16,439 nt of DNA from positions 1-16,439 of the forward strand of contig RGVM01000010.1 of the NCBI GenBank assembly GCA_010027295.1, given 5' to 3'. Position 1 is the first letter of the stretch. Each line of letters begins with the position of its first letter. The notes beneath the pieces are model-generated. The model ran no database searches and had not been told where the DNA came from. It saw only the letters and a program-made list of their open reading frames with translations. The stretch is from Chitinophagia bacterium (GTDB taxonomy: Bacteria > Bacteroidota > Bacteroidia > Chitinophagales > Chitinophagaceae). The position numbers and the translations under genes are program-made. Positions 5,860 to 13,931 of this stretch are shown one piece after another.

Positions 5860-6836
5860 CCCTGTCCGGGCTTGACGTTGGACTCCAGTTTTTGGAGGAT
5901 CTGGTGCGCCACTTCCATCGCCATGTAACCGTCCAGTTCGCTCACCTCGACACGGCCTCCGGAGAGGATGGCGTCGCGGAAGGATGTCAGCTCGCTTCGA
6001 ATCGCGTTTTCCTCGCTGATGCCGGGGTTGTCTACGGCGAGAGTACGAAGGCCCTGCGGCGTCTCCACGTCGAAGGTGAAGAGGCCCTCGTCTCCTTCGC
6101 CCTTCATTCGGATCACCTCGGTCCGCTTCTCCAAGAAGTCGATGCCGATGTAGGCATCCTTTTGGAACAATCGCATCTTGCGCATCCGCTTCAGAGAAAT
6201 CCGCGAGGAGGTCAGGTTGGCCACGCATCCGTTGTGGAACTCGATGCGCACATTGGCGATGTCGGGAGTGGTGGTGAGGACAGCGACTCCACTGGCATGA
6301 ATGGCCTTCACTCCACTCTTCACAAGGTGAAGGATGATGTCGATGTCATGGATCATCAGGTCGAGGATCACGCTCGTCTCAGTGCCCCTCGGCTTGAACT
6401 CTGCCAACCGGTGCACCTCTATGAACATCGGGTCGAGGGGACGGCCCTGCAGAGCCCTGAGCGCGGGATTGAAGCGCTCGACATGACCCACCTGGAAACG
6501 GACGCCCGACTCGCGCACCAGTTTGACGATGTTGGAGGCCTGCTCCATTGTCTCCGTCATTGGCTTCTCCACGAACACATGCCGGCCTTTCCGGACGGCC
6601 ATCTCGCAGAGTCCATAGTGCAGATGCGTGGGAACGACGATGTCCACGGCATCGACTGCGTCCATCAACTCAGAGGCTGATGGGTAACGGCGGAGCCCGA
6701 AGCGCTGCTCCACTTCCGTGGCGACGGTATCGTCCGGGTCGTGAAAGCCGACGAGCTCCGTGCCAGGGATCTCCTTCCAGTTCTGCAAATGGAACTTCCC
6801 GAGGTGGCCCGTTCCGAAGACGCCTATCTTGAGCAT
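5856..6836 (-). CDS. Gfo/Idh/MocA-family NAD(P)-dependent oxidoreductase
   Basis: A 326-residue protein starting [17 protein letters not shown], a Rossmann nucleotide-binding motif (GxGxxG) at the very N-terminus, which fixes the start at 6836 despite a longer open frame. FVEKPM places the conserved EKP at residues 90-92, and [12 protein letters not shown] (about 159-170) carries the His-Asp found at the active site of the family. These enzymes oxidise or reduce a hydroxyl of a sugar, often a nucleotide sugar. The overlap with the glycosylphosphotransferase start (ATGA, 5856-5859) argues that it supplies or modifies a sugar for that pathway. Without a search the substrate is open. It is divergent from cmk with 106 bp between the starts. 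Confidence 0.88.
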   Translation of the reverse strand: MLKIGVFGTGHLGKFHLQNWKEIPGTELVGFHDPDDTVATEVEQRFGLRRYPSASELMDAVDAVDIVVPTHLHYGLCEMAVRKGRHVFVEKPMTETMEQASNIVKLVRESGVRFQVGHVERFNPALRALQGRPLDPMFIEVHRLAEFKPRGTETSVILDLMIHDIDIILHLVKSGVKAIHASGVAVLTTTPDIANVRIEFHNGCVANLTSSRISLKRMRKMRLFQKDAYIGIDFLEKRTEVIRMKGEGDEGLFTFDVETPQGLRTLAVDNPGISEENAIRSELTSFRDAILSGGRVEVSELDGYMAMEVAHQILQKLESNVKPGQG

Positions 6837-6942
6837 GTGGAGGTCTGGATGTGCCGCGAAACTACGCCAAAGCCTCCGAAGATGCCGGCATGCCTCACCC
6901 TTTTGGCAGGATGCCGCATTATCGGGACATTCGCATCCCGGC

Positions 6943-7619
6943 ATGTCGACGCGCAAGTCAAACCCTATCATCGTGACCATCGACGGATGGTCGTCCTGCG
7001 GTAAGAGTACGCTTGCCAGGCAACTGGCTCGTAGGCTCGGCTACATCTATATCGACAGCGGAGCCATGTACCGGGCCATCACGCTGTTCTTCCTCCGCAA
7101 CCATGTCGACTGGACCGACGCCGAAGCCGTCCGGGAGGCCCTGGGCCGCATCGAGCTCGCCTTCGTCTGGAACACCTCAACGGCGAGAATGTGGAATACG
7201 TGATACGCGACCTGGTGGTCGCCGAGAAGGTCAGCGAGATCGCCGCCATCGCCGAAGTCAGGCATTTCGCCGTCGAGCAGCAGCGGCGCATGGGTCGGCA
7301 GCGCGGCATCGTCATGGACGGGAGGGACATCGGCACGGTCGTCTTCCCCGACGCCGAGCTAAAGATCTTTATGACGGCCGACATGGCCGTTCGGGTAGAA
7401 CGCCGCTTCCGGGAGATGTATGAGAAGAACCCCAATGTGGGCATCGAAGAGGTCAGGGACAACCTCGAGCTCCGCGACTACATCGACTCACATCGCGAAG
7501 TGTCGCCCCTCCGCAAAGCCGATGACGCGCTTGTCATCGACAATACCGACATTGGTCCGGAGGAACAGCTGCATATCGCCATCCGCTGGGCCAGGGAGCG
7601 GGAGGACAGCAAGCCCTAA
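6943..7619 (+). pseudogene. cmk: Cytidylate kinase gene with an internal frameshifting deletion
   Basis: Two frames together make a CMP kinase (CMP/dCMP + ATP to CDP/dCDP). The first, from ATG 6943, has the P-loop [10 protein letters not shown], then [12 protein letters not shown], and runs to IELAFVWN near 7172. It then continues out of frame to a stop at 7203. The second frame picks up at about 7173 with [13 protein letters not shown] and continues through QQRRMGRQRG, IVMDGRDIGTVVFPDAELKIF and DYIDSHREVSPLRKADDALVIDN to the stop at 7619. Compared with family members, about eight residues between the FVW and LNGENV positions are absent, consistent with loss of 3n+1 bases (roughly 22-25). Both halves otherwise look undamaged. 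It is either a recent mutation or a sequence or assembly error. As written, no full-length kinase is made. Confidence 0.85.
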
Positions 7620-7638
7620 GTCATCAATGTATTTCGAT

Positions 7639-8229
7639 TCATCTCTGCCTTTCCAGGAACATCCGGTCTGTCTCCTCAGCCAGTATGCCCCCGAGCAGGT
7701 ATATCTCGCCGAAGGGTGACGCATCGAGCACCTGGCGGGCTGTCATTCCGATCTGTCCAATCCCCGCCTTTCGGATCCCGTCGATGGAGGATGCGTAGAC
7801 AACGCCCCCGATACCCGACCATACCAGCGCGCTCATGCACATGGAGCAGGGCTCTCCCGTCGTGTACAGCATCATCCCCGCCCAGCCGCGGTTCCCATTG
7901 CGGCGCACGTAGTCGTTCATACAGTCGATCTCCCCGTGCAGGATGGGGTTCTCGGATGAGTGGTTGACTCCTGTCGCCATGACCTCACCTGTCTCGACCC
8001 GTACGATGACCGCACCGAAGGGGTATCTGGGATTCGCACGCGCCGCCTCGATGGCCTTGCGCATATTGCGCTCGTGTGCCTCTTTAGATAGAGGGGTGAG
8101 GATGGTCCGGCCCTCCGTTTGGATACCATTCCTGACTTTGGACGTTTCCTGGGCTGATGACTTCATGAGTAGCAGGGAGAGGATCGATGCCAGCAGCGTG
8201 GCCAGGACCGCGCAACGTGTATGTGACAT
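7639..8229 (-). CDS. Nucleoside/cytidine-type deaminase with a signal peptide
   Basis: A 196-residue protein. The deaminase fold carries the zinc and catalytic motif HGEID (H98, E100) and GEPCSMCMSAL (C128, C131), as in guanine, cytosine and tRNA-adenosine deaminases. The N-terminus is unusual: from the ATG at 8229 it starts MSHTRCAVLATLLASILSLL and ends MKSSAQ, a clear Sec-type signal or anchor, followed by a linker of about 30 residues. A longer start at 8265 would fall within the 8251-8280 hairpin and weaken the signal, so 8229 is preferred. The catalytic domain would thus act in the periplasm or outside, perhaps in salvage of nucleobases. It converges on cmk with 19 bp between the stops. 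The substrate is not clear from the motifs. Confidence 0.8.
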   Translation of the reverse strand: MSHTRCAVLATLLASILSLLLMKSSAQETSKVRNGIQTEGRTILTPLSKEAHERNMRKAIEAARANPRYPFGAVIVRVETGEVMATGVNHSSENPILHGEIDCMNDYVRRNGNRGWAGMMLYTTGEPCSMCMSALVWSGIGGVVYASSIDGIRKAGIGQIGMTARQVLDASPFGEIYLLGGILAEETDRMFLERQR

Positions 8230-8250
8230 GCTCTGGTTTTCGTGAGCGGG

Positions 8251-8280
8251 GTTTACCCATGCCATTGGTCATGGGTAAAC
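8251..8280 (-). terminator. 11-bp perfect hairpin downstream of ispH
   Basis: GTTTACCCATG (8251-8261) and CATGGGTAAAC (8270-8280) form a perfect 11-bp stem with an 8-nt loop. It lies 46 nt after the ispH stop and 21 nt before the deaminase start in the direction of transcription. It lacks a U-tract, so it may terminate weakly or protect the ispH message. Confidence 0.6.
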
Positions 8281-8326
8281 GAAGGAGTCGAGGGCGGGCT
8301 GCAGAATCAGGATGGAGGGCCGGACC

Positions 8327-9556
8327 TCAGTCTGCCCATTCCTGAAGCACTTCCTCGAAGGCTCTTGCGCCGGGGAACAGTTCTGCGAGTCGCCGGATGA
8401 CGCCTTCCACCATGGCGTCGGGACAGGAGGCGCCGCTGGTGAGCAGCACGGTGACGTTTTCCCTCTCTGGCAGCCAACCGATCTCTTCGGACCCACCGTG
8501 CGTCCTCCAGTCGCCTTGTACGATCCGCTCCCTGGAGAGGATGTCGTCGGCCGAACGTACGAACCAGGTCGGCAGCCTGTGTTCGCAGAGCTCCACCAGG
8601 TGAGAGGTGTTGCTGCTGTTGCGTCCTCCCACGACGACGGCCAGGTCGGCTTCCTGCTCCAGCATGCCGGTGACGGCCGTCTGGTTGTCCATCGTGGCGT
8701 AGCAGAGGGTGTCGCGCGTGTCGGCGAAGCGTTCGTGAATGCTAGTCTCGTCAAGGCCGAACTGATCCATCATGACCTGGCGCAGATGGTCGGCGATGGC
8801 TTGGGTGTCGCTGGCCAGCATGGTCGTCTGGTTGACCACGCCGATGCGTGACAAGTCGCGGTGCATGTCGAAGCCATCGTTGAAGCGGCCTTTGAACTCT
8901 TCCTGGAAGCCCTCGGACGGTAGCTCGCCCCGGATGTATTGACCCAGGCGAAGGGCCTCCTCCATGTCCTTGACGACGATGGTGGGGGCATGCGCCTCGC
9001 TGTGGGAGAAGGTCGCCCTCGTCTCCTCATGAGAGGGCTTGCCATGCACGACCACGCTGTAACCCCTGGTAGCGATCTGCTCCGACCGGTTCCAGACTTT
9101 CTCGACGAAAGGGCAGGTGGTGTCGTATCGCTCCACCTGTATGCCGATGCGGCGGAGTTTCGCCTCCATTTCGCGGGTAGTGCCGAAGGCCGGTATGATT
9201 ACAACGTCGTCGGCCGTGAGCGCGTCGATGTCTTCCAGCGGCCGGCCCTTGGTGTCCATCAGGAACCGCACACCGCGGGCCTGGAGGTCGTCGTTGACGA
9301 AGGGGTTGTGTATCATCTCGCTGAGCAGGAAGATCCTCTTCCCGGGATTCTCCTCCACGGTCCGGAAGGCAATCTCGATGGCGTTCTCCACGCCGTAGCA
9401 GAATCCGAAATGCCGTGCCAGGAAGATCTTCAGCGGGCCGAAGTCGAGCCGGGTGGGCGTGAAGTCCTTCTTCATCTTGTCGGTCGCCTTGCGTTTCTGC
9501 TTGATGGCCGTGATAAGCGGGCTCCGGTATATGACAGGGACGTCGAAACTCTTCAT
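8327..9556 (-). CDS. ispH: 4-hydroxy-3-methylbut-2-enyl diphosphate reductase
   Basis: A 409-residue protein that catalyses the last step of the MEP pathway, HMBPP to IPP and DMAPP, using a [4Fe-4S] cluster. The three cluster cysteines are present: C53 in RHFGFCYGVENAI, C148 in YDTTCPFVEKVW and C285 in RDTLCYATMDNQ. The HGKPSHEET segment with its glutamates (about 172-180) corresponds to the proton-relay region, and GGRNSSNTSHLVEL is the conserved substrate-binding loop. It is longer than the roughly 316-residue E. coli enzyme: about 40 residues are added at the N-terminus and about 40 near 195-235, as in other Bacteroidota. Start 9556 (MKSFDVPVIYRSP) is chosen because it matches the Bacteroidota form and a TATATTTG promoter box sits at 9571-9578. 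Confidence 0.95.
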   Translation of the reverse strand: MKSFDVPVIYRSPLITAIKQKRKATDKMKKDFTPTRLDFGPLKIFLARHFGFCYGVENAIEIAFRTVEENPGKRIFLLSEMIHNPFVNDDLQARGVRFLMDTKGRPLEDIDALTADDVVIIPAFGTTREMEAKLRRIGIQVERYDTTCPFVEKVWNRSEQIATRGYSVVVHGKPSHEETRATFSHSEAHAPTIVVKDMEEALRLGQYIRGELPSEGFQEEFKGRFNDGFDMHRDLSRIGVVNQTTMLASDTQAIADHLRQVMMDQFGLDETSIHERFADTRDTLCYATMDNQTAVTGMLEQEADLAVVVGGRNSSNTSHLVELCEHRLPTWFVRSADDILSRERIVQGDWRTHGGSEEIGWLPERENVTVLLTSGASCPDAMVEGVIRRLAELFPGARAFEEVLQEWAD

Positions 9557-9570
9557 GTGCGTGTGTGGGA

Positions 9571-9578
9571 CAAATATA
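9571..9578 (-). promoter_or_regulatory. Candidate Bacteroidota -7 element for ispH (TATATTTG)
   Basis: The reverse strand reads TATATTTG, an exact TAnnTTTG match, 14 nt before the ispH ATG at 9556. No TTTG -33 box is seen at the usual distance. The box lies inside the longer open frame, which supports the downstream start. Confidence 0.45.
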
Positions 9579-9646
9579 CGACCCCAGACGGCAGGCTGGT
9601 ACCGTCCCTCATCCACCTGCCATCCGATATCTCAACACTCGGAAAG

Positions 9647-9741
9647 GTTCTCAGAACCCGGTGGAGTTCTCAAAACCTGAAGGAGTTCTCAGAACTGGTG
9701 GTAGTTCTGAGGACCGGGGTCAGTTCTCAGAACCCGGGAGC
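9647..9741. repeat. Array of five 19-bp direct repeats with a palindromic core
   Basis: Units start at 9647, 9666, 9685, 9704 and 9723, exactly 19 bp apart. The first is GTTCTCAGAACCCGGTGGA; the others match it at about 15, 14, 13 and 16 of 19 positions. The conserved part is GTTCTCAGAAC, an interrupted palindrome (GTTCT-C-AGAAC) whose arms are intact in units 1, 3 and 5. A degenerate sixth unit (about 10 of 19) may precede it at 9628-9646. The array lies in the 290-bp gap between the divergent ispH and GH13 starts. It could be a multi-site operator, a minisatellite or an RNA-level structure. The rest of the gap (9742-9846) shows nothing clear. Confidence 0.9.
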
Positions 9742-9846
9742 GATGTTTCATGATCAGCGATTGGATGCATCTCCTTCGAATCGGCAGCCATCATCTGGCG
9801 GGCGGACTTCGCAGCTTGGGTTTTTCGGGTTTCCTTTGCAGGCAGT

Positions 9847-11109
9847 ATGTCGACAGTTTACCAGCGTCTCGCACGCAGTTCCGTTTACGAGGTCAATCTG
9901 CGCCAGTATTCCCGGGGGGGGGATTTCAAGGGGTTCCGACCGCACCTACCCCGTCTGGCCGCCATGGGTGTGGACATCCTCTGGTTCATGCCCCTCACGC
10001 CCATATCCGTCGTGGGCCGCAAGGGTACACTGGGCAGTTATTACGCCTGCTCCGACTATCGGTCGGTCAATCCCGAGTTCGGCACGATGGATGAATTCCG
10101 GGAGATTGTCTGGGAGGCACAGGGGCTGGGCATGAAAGTGATCATCGACTGGGTCGCCAACCACACGGGCCTCGACCACCTGTGGACCTGTGAGCATCCC
10201 GACTTCTACAAGCGCAATGCCGAAGGCGCCTTCTTCGACGCCAATGGATGGGACGACGTGATCGACCTCGACTACTCGAACCCCCGCCTGCGCCATGAGA
10301 TGAGGGACTGTATGCGCCACTGGCTCGAAACGGCCGGCATCGATGGCTTCCGATGCGACATGGCCATGCTCACGCCGCTCGACTTCTGGCGGGAGGCACG
10401 TGGCGCCTTAGACCCCGGGCACGATCTTTTCTGGCTGGCAGAGCTCGACCCCCTCGACCACCCCGAATACATGCAGGTCTTCGACGCCGCCTATACCTGG
10501 CGATGGATGCGGGCCGCACAGGACTTCCTAGCTCCCGGTGCCGGAGCCCTGGCCCCCCTCTTCTCCCTCCTGGAGCACTACCGTGCCCGCTCCCTCTGGA
10601 GATACCGCCCGGCCTGGTTTACCAGCAACCACGATGAGAATAGCTGGAACGGCACTGAATACGAGAAATACGGCGGCATGGCTCTCCCCCTGGCTATTTT
10701 CTCCTGCCTGTGGCCGGGGGTCCCGCTCATCTACGGCGGACAGGAGATTCCCAACCGCAAACGACTCGCCTTCTTCGGCCGGGACCCCCTGGCATGGATC
10801 GACCCACCTGCCCTCCATGATTTCTACCGGAGACTGCTCACACTCAGGAAGGAGCATCCCGCCTTTGGCTCCGAGCTGGTCGAAACCGTCAGGATGGGCG
10901 GGGAGAAATCCATCTTCTGCTTCCAACGCCGGAATGCGGACCACCGGGTTCTTGTAATGCTAAACTTCTCCGAAACGGCCGTCACCGACCTGCGCCTTCC
11001 GGACACGGGGCTCTATGGAAGCTGGACCGACCTGTTCACCGGCCGGACCGAGGACCCCGGCGCGGGAGTGTCGCTGCCGGGATGGGGATATGCCGTGCTG
11101 ATGCGGTGA
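9847..11109 (+). CDS. GH13 alpha-amylase-family glycosidase, cytoplasmic
   Basis: A 420-residue protein with no signal peptide. The GH13 regions are all present: DWVANHTG (region I), GFRCDMAM with the nucleophile D171 (region II), FWLAELD with the acid/base E199 (region III) and FTSNHDEN with D263 (region IV). An N-terminal YEVNLRQYS...LPRLAAMGVDILWFMPLTPI segment begins the TIM barrel, and a beta-sandwich domain follows after about residue 345 (VLVMLNFSETA). It hydrolyses or rearranges alpha-glucans or maltooligosaccharides inside the cell. Its length is short for alpha-glucosidases but normal for this Bacteroidota subgroup. A run of nine G (9914-9922) lies in codons 23-26, coding RGG. It is divergent from ispH across the 19-bp repeat array. 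Confidence 0.9.
   Translation: MSTVYQRLARSSVYEVNLRQYSRGGDFKGFRPHLPRLAAMGVDILWFMPLTPISVVGRKGTLGSYYACSDYRSVNPEFGTMDEFREIVWEAQGLGMKVIIDWVANHTGLDHLWTCEHPDFYKRNAEGAFFDANGWDDVIDLDYSNPRLRHEMRDCMRHWLETAGIDGFRCDMAMLTPLDFWREARGALDPGHDLFWLAELDPLDHPEYMQVFDAAYTWRWMRAAQDFLAPGAGALAPLFSLLEHYRARSLWRYRPAWFTSNHDENSWNGTEYEKYGGMALPLAIFSCLWPGVPLIYGGQEIPNRKRLAFFGRDPLAWIDPPALHDFYRRLLTLRKEHPAFGSELVETVRMGGEKSIFCFQRRNADHRVLVMLNFSETAVTDLRLPDTGLYGSWTDLFTGRTEDPGAGVSLPGWGYAVLMR
9914..9922 (+). repeat. Nine-G homopolymer inside the GH13 gene
   Basis: Nine consecutive G bases lie in codons 23-26 of the GH13 gene. A change of one base during replication would shift the frame and stop translation early, so the tract could act as an on/off switch. 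It is also a common place for sequencing length errors, but the frame as given is intact. Confidence 0.9.
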
Positions 11110-11134
11110 GGCTTCCCTTCCGGCCTTGCATGGA

Positions 11135-11178
11135 GAAGGGGAGACCCAGCAGCCGGTATGCTGCCAAGTCTCCCCTTC
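11135..11178. terminator. Hairpin between convergent GH13 and htrA genes
   Basis: GAAGGGGAGAC (11135-11145) pairs perfectly with GTCTCCCCTTC (11168-11178). Within the loop CAGCA (11147-11151) can pair with TGCTG (11159-11163). The element sits 25 nt after the GH13 stop and 27 nt before the htrA stop, so it can serve both strands. No U-tract flanks either side. Confidence 0.65.
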
Positions 11179-11205
11179 CGTATGGATGGGATCCCCAGGA
11201 CCCCG

Positions 11206-12705
11206 TCACTCCATCTCGATCGGATACTGATAGGCGCCGTCGTAGCCGGGGTAGAAGCCTTCGAGCATGACCCGCTTCTGGCCCTTGGAGAGAGCCGCGT
11301 TGAATTCCTCGATGGTCTTCACCTCCTTGCCGTCGACCTTGTAGATCACGAATCCGTCGCGCATGCGCGTCTGTTCGTCGATCAGGCCCTTGCCGATGCG
11401 CTTCACGACCACTCCGCCGCGCACCCCGTAGTCGCGGGCCTTCTTGGCGTCGAGGGTCTCGAACTCCGCGCCGAACGTCTCGAGCGCACTGTTACGGACC
11501 ACGTCGTAGCTGCCCGACTTGTTCTTCAGCGTCACCTGCGTGCTGTATTCCTTGCCGTTGCGGATGTAGTTGACGGTAATCTTGTCACCTGGCTTGTAGC
11601 CGGCCACCTGCTCTACCATCTCGCTGCCGGTGGTGACTTTCACGCCATTGACCTTGGAGATGTAGTCGCCCTTCTGGATGCCGGAGCCGGACATGGCGCC
11701 GTCCTTTGCGACGTCGAGCACCATGACGCCCTGTCCCTCCTTGAAGCCGAGCTTCTCGCGCTCCGCATCGGGTGCGGTTTCCGGCAGGTAGGAAATGCCA
11801 AGGTAGGCGCGCTGCACCGTGCCGAACTCGAGGAGGTCGTTGATGATTTTCTTGGCGATGTTGACGGGGATGGCATAGGAGTAGCCGGCATAGGCCCCTG
11901 TCGGGGAGGCGATGGCGGAAACGATGCCCACTAGCTCTCCGTTGGCGTTCACGAGCGCACCGCCCGAGTTGCCCTGGTTGACGGCGGCATCAGTCTGAAT
12001 GAACGACTCGATCGGGGTGTTGCTCTTCTTGGCGTTGAGGCCCAGTGTCCGGGCTTTGGCACTGACGATGCCGGCGGTCACTGTGGTCTCCAGGTTGAGG
12101 GGGTAGCCGACGGCCAGCACCCACTGTCCGATCTTCACGTTGTCGGAGTTGCCGTAGAGGAGGAAAGGCATCCCTTTGGCCTCGATCTTGAGGAGGGCCA
12201 GGTCGCTGCTCGGGTCCCTGCCGATCAGCTTAGCGTCGTAGGATTTCTTGTTGTTGAGGGTGACCTTGATCTCGTCGGCCTCGTCGATCACGTGGTTGTT
12301 GGTGATGATGTAGCCGTCCTCGCTGACGATGACCCCCGAGCCGCTGGCCCGTTGCGGCGCCTGACGGAATGGACTCTCGAACTCGCGGAAGAAGTCGTCC
12401 CCGAATATGTCAGCGAAGGGGTTGGAGCGCATCTTGGGCAGGTTGTTGTTGGCCTGCGACTTGCCGATGACGGTCGTGATGTGCACCACGGCGGGCGTAG
12501 CCGTCTGGGCGGCCTGTTGGAAATCGACGTACTGCCCCGGCGTGCCGGCGTTGCTGTCGAACATCCCCACGTAGTTGGACGGGGGCATCTGCCCGCCCTG
12601 CTGGATGAGGGCCTCCTTCCGGAAGTACCTGCCATAGCCGTAGAGCACGGCCGACGTCGTCAGACCGCTGACGAGCACCATCAAAAGGATTTGTTTGAGT
12701 TTCAT
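11206..12705 (-). CDS. HtrA/DegP-type periplasmic serine protease
   Basis: A 499-residue protein. Residues 1-27 are a signal or membrane anchor (LKQILLMVLVSGLTTSAVLYGY). The trypsin-like domain (about 50-280) has the full triad: H138 in TNNHVID, D168 in SSDLALLK and S247 in QGNSGGAL. Two PDZ domains follow at about 290-385 (YLGISYLPE, GSGIQKGDYISKVNG) and 400-490 (GGVVVKRIGKGLIDE). This architecture is that of DegP/DegQ, which degrade or chaperone misfolded envelope proteins. The Q-rich loop typical of E. coli DegP is replaced by a NNNLPKMRSNPFADIFGDDF stretch common in Bacteroidota. It converges on the GH13 gene. An envelope-stress promoter would be expected, but none was recognised in the 145 bp upstream. 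Confidence 0.93.
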   Translation of the reverse strand: MKLKQILLMVLVSGLTTSAVLYGYGRYFRKEALIQQGGQMPPSNYVGMFDSNAGTPGQYVDFQQAAQTATPAVVHITTVIGKSQANNNLPKMRSNPFADIFGDDFFREFESPFRQAPQRASGSGVIVSEDGYIITNNHVIDEADEIKVTLNNKKSYDAKLIGRDPSSDLALLKIEAKGMPFLLYGNSDNVKIGQWVLAVGYPLNLETTVTAGIVSAKARTLGLNAKKSNTPIESFIQTDAAVNQGNSGGALVNANGELVGIVSAIASPTGAYAGYSYAIPVNIAKKIINDLLEFGTVQRAYLGISYLPETAPDAEREKLGFKEGQGVMVLDVAKDGAMSGSGIQKGDYISKVNGVKVTTGSEMVEQVAGYKPGDKITVNYIRNGKEYSTQVTLKNKSGSYDVVRNSALETFGAEFETLDAKKARDYGVRGGVVVKRIGKGLIDEQTRMRDGFVIYKVDGKEVKTIEEFNAALSKGQKRVMLEGFYPGYDGAYQYPIEME

Positions 12706-12850
12706 GACCTGTCGGATTTATGGTTGTATCGTTTCAAAAAGCGTGCCCCTGTGGATGCAAAGCAAAGGAACCTGACGTTTTTTCGCATCACCCTCACCCG
12801 CCAATTAACAAATGCTTTGGGAATCGGGCGGCTGCCGGCGCAGGCCGGAA

Positions 12851-13846
12851 TCAGAGAGAACGCAGGAATGCCATGGTATCCACCCCATCGGGGTAATCCT
12901 CGAGCCCTGGCGTTTGGGCGTGTCCGAAGGGGGTCTCTCCCTTGCCGATGACGCACTGGATGCGGTTCCTGTCGATGAGGGCTGAAATTCTGTCATCCCG
13001 ACCGACAAAGCGGTAGTGTAGCTGGCCAATGGGGGAGAAGGGGGAGGGGTCCTCAACGAGCAGGATGCTGTCGTTGGTCATGTAAAACCTACGGTTGAGG
13101 ATCTGCAGGGTGAGGTTGTAGTCGAGGTTATTGCGGTACTTGTGCTCATCGCGCTGCCATTCGTACTTCCGGAGGGCGTCCAAAAGGGGGATGAAGTCAT
13201 AGCCCTCCGGCACCAGCAATTGTGTTACATTGCGGCAGCCGAGCCCGAAATAGGTACAGACGTCGTCCGCGAGGCCTTCTAGTTCCCCGGCCGTCTCATC
13301 GCCCAGGAGCACTGCCACCGAAGTGCGGTTTCGGCGAATGATATGGGGCCGTGCCCCGAAGTACCGCTCGAAGTGAAGGGCCGTATTGTCGGAGCCTGTC
13401 GCGATATAGGCGTCGCAGCCGGTGAGGCGCTCCGAAAGGGTAATCTGTCCGGCAGCATCCGGATGGGTTTGCCGCAGGCTCTCCACGATATACTCCAAGA
13501 GTACCCTGTCTCGCTCGGAGGGCTTGGCAAGAACGCTGTGTCCGGAAAGGAATGCGCAGACGAGGTCGTGCATGCCCACCATCGGGATATTCCCTGCCAT
13601 GACGATTCCGACGGTGCGCGGTTCGACGGGGCGCTTGTATAGGTCGTGACGCAAGGCCAGTTCCCGGAGTTCCTCCGCACGAAGGAAGGCATGCCGGATA
13701 TTCTCGGCGGCCAGCGACACGAAACGGGGATGGAACCAGCCGTTCGCCGCATGGGCCCTGTGCACGGCATCATCCCAGTCCGCGTCGCCTGGCCGGAGGC
13801 GGTCCGCAAGGGCAGCCAACACCTCTATTCTTTCCTCCAATTTCAT
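12851..13846 (-). CDS. LuxC-type acyl-CoA reductase
   Basis: A 331-residue protein from the ATG at 13846 (MKLEERIEVLAALADRL), where the family usually begins; an ATG at 13870 would add eight residues. It resembles the LuxC/acyl-CoA reductase family, which reduces an activated acyl group to the aldehyde with NADPH. Visible landmarks are VGIVMAGNIPMVGMHD, FLSGHSVLAKPSERD and FGLGCRNVTQLLVPEG, the last with the likely catalytic Cys in GLGCRN. HAKYRNNLDYN-like sequence (EHKYRNNLDYNL) follows. It is divergent from the ferredoxin gene (85 bp between the starts), a pairing that recurs in Bacteroidota. No fatty-acid reductase partners (LuxD/LuxE) are visible, so the native substrate is unknown. Confidence 0.85.
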   Translation of the reverse strand: MKLEERIEVLAALADRLRPGDADWDDAVHRAHAANGWFHPRFVSLAAENIRHAFLRAEELRELALRHDLYKRPVEPRTVGIVMAGNIPMVGMHDLVCAFLSGHSVLAKPSERDRVLLEYIVESLRQTHPDAAGQITLSERLTGCDAYIATGSDNTALHFERYFGARPHIIRRNRTSVAVLLGDETAGELEGLADDVCTYFGLGCRNVTQLLVPEGYDFIPLLDALRKYEWQRDEHKYRNNLDYNLTLQILNRRFYMTNDSILLVEDPSPFSPIGQLHYRFVGRDDRISALIDRNRIQCVIGKGETPFGHAQTPGLEDYPDGVDTMAFLRSL

Positions 13847-13892
13847 TTTTGCTTTTTCGCCGCTTGCCATAACTTTATCCCGGTGCGGTTTG

Positions 13893-13900
13893 CAAAAATA
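13893..13900 (-). promoter_or_regulatory. Candidate Bacteroidota -7 element for the acyl-CoA reductase (TATTTTTG)
   Basis: The reverse strand reads TATTTTTG, an exact TAnnTTTG match. A TTTG lies 15 bp upstream, shorter than the usual 19-21. The expected start of transcription would be about 40 nt before the ATG at 13846. Confidence 0.4.
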
Positions 13901-13931
13901 ACCCCCGATCGTAACCAAAATCCCAAGACCC

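Noticed and set aside
7160..7203. Programmed ribosomal frameshift in cmk
   Set aside because: There is no slippery heptamer at the junction, and about eight residues are missing as well, which a frameshift alone cannot explain.
9647..9741. CRISPR-like array
   Set aside because: The full period is 19 bp with only 8 bp between conserved cores, and no cas gene is present. Both unit and spacer are far too short.
8939..10135. Long forward open frame of 398 codons over ispH, the repeat array and the GH13 start
   Set aside because: It is antisense to ispH and out of frame with the GH13 gene; it has no recognisable domain.
11158..11934. Forward open frame of 258 codons
   Set aside because: It is antisense to htrA, whose catalytic triad and PDZ domains are clear.
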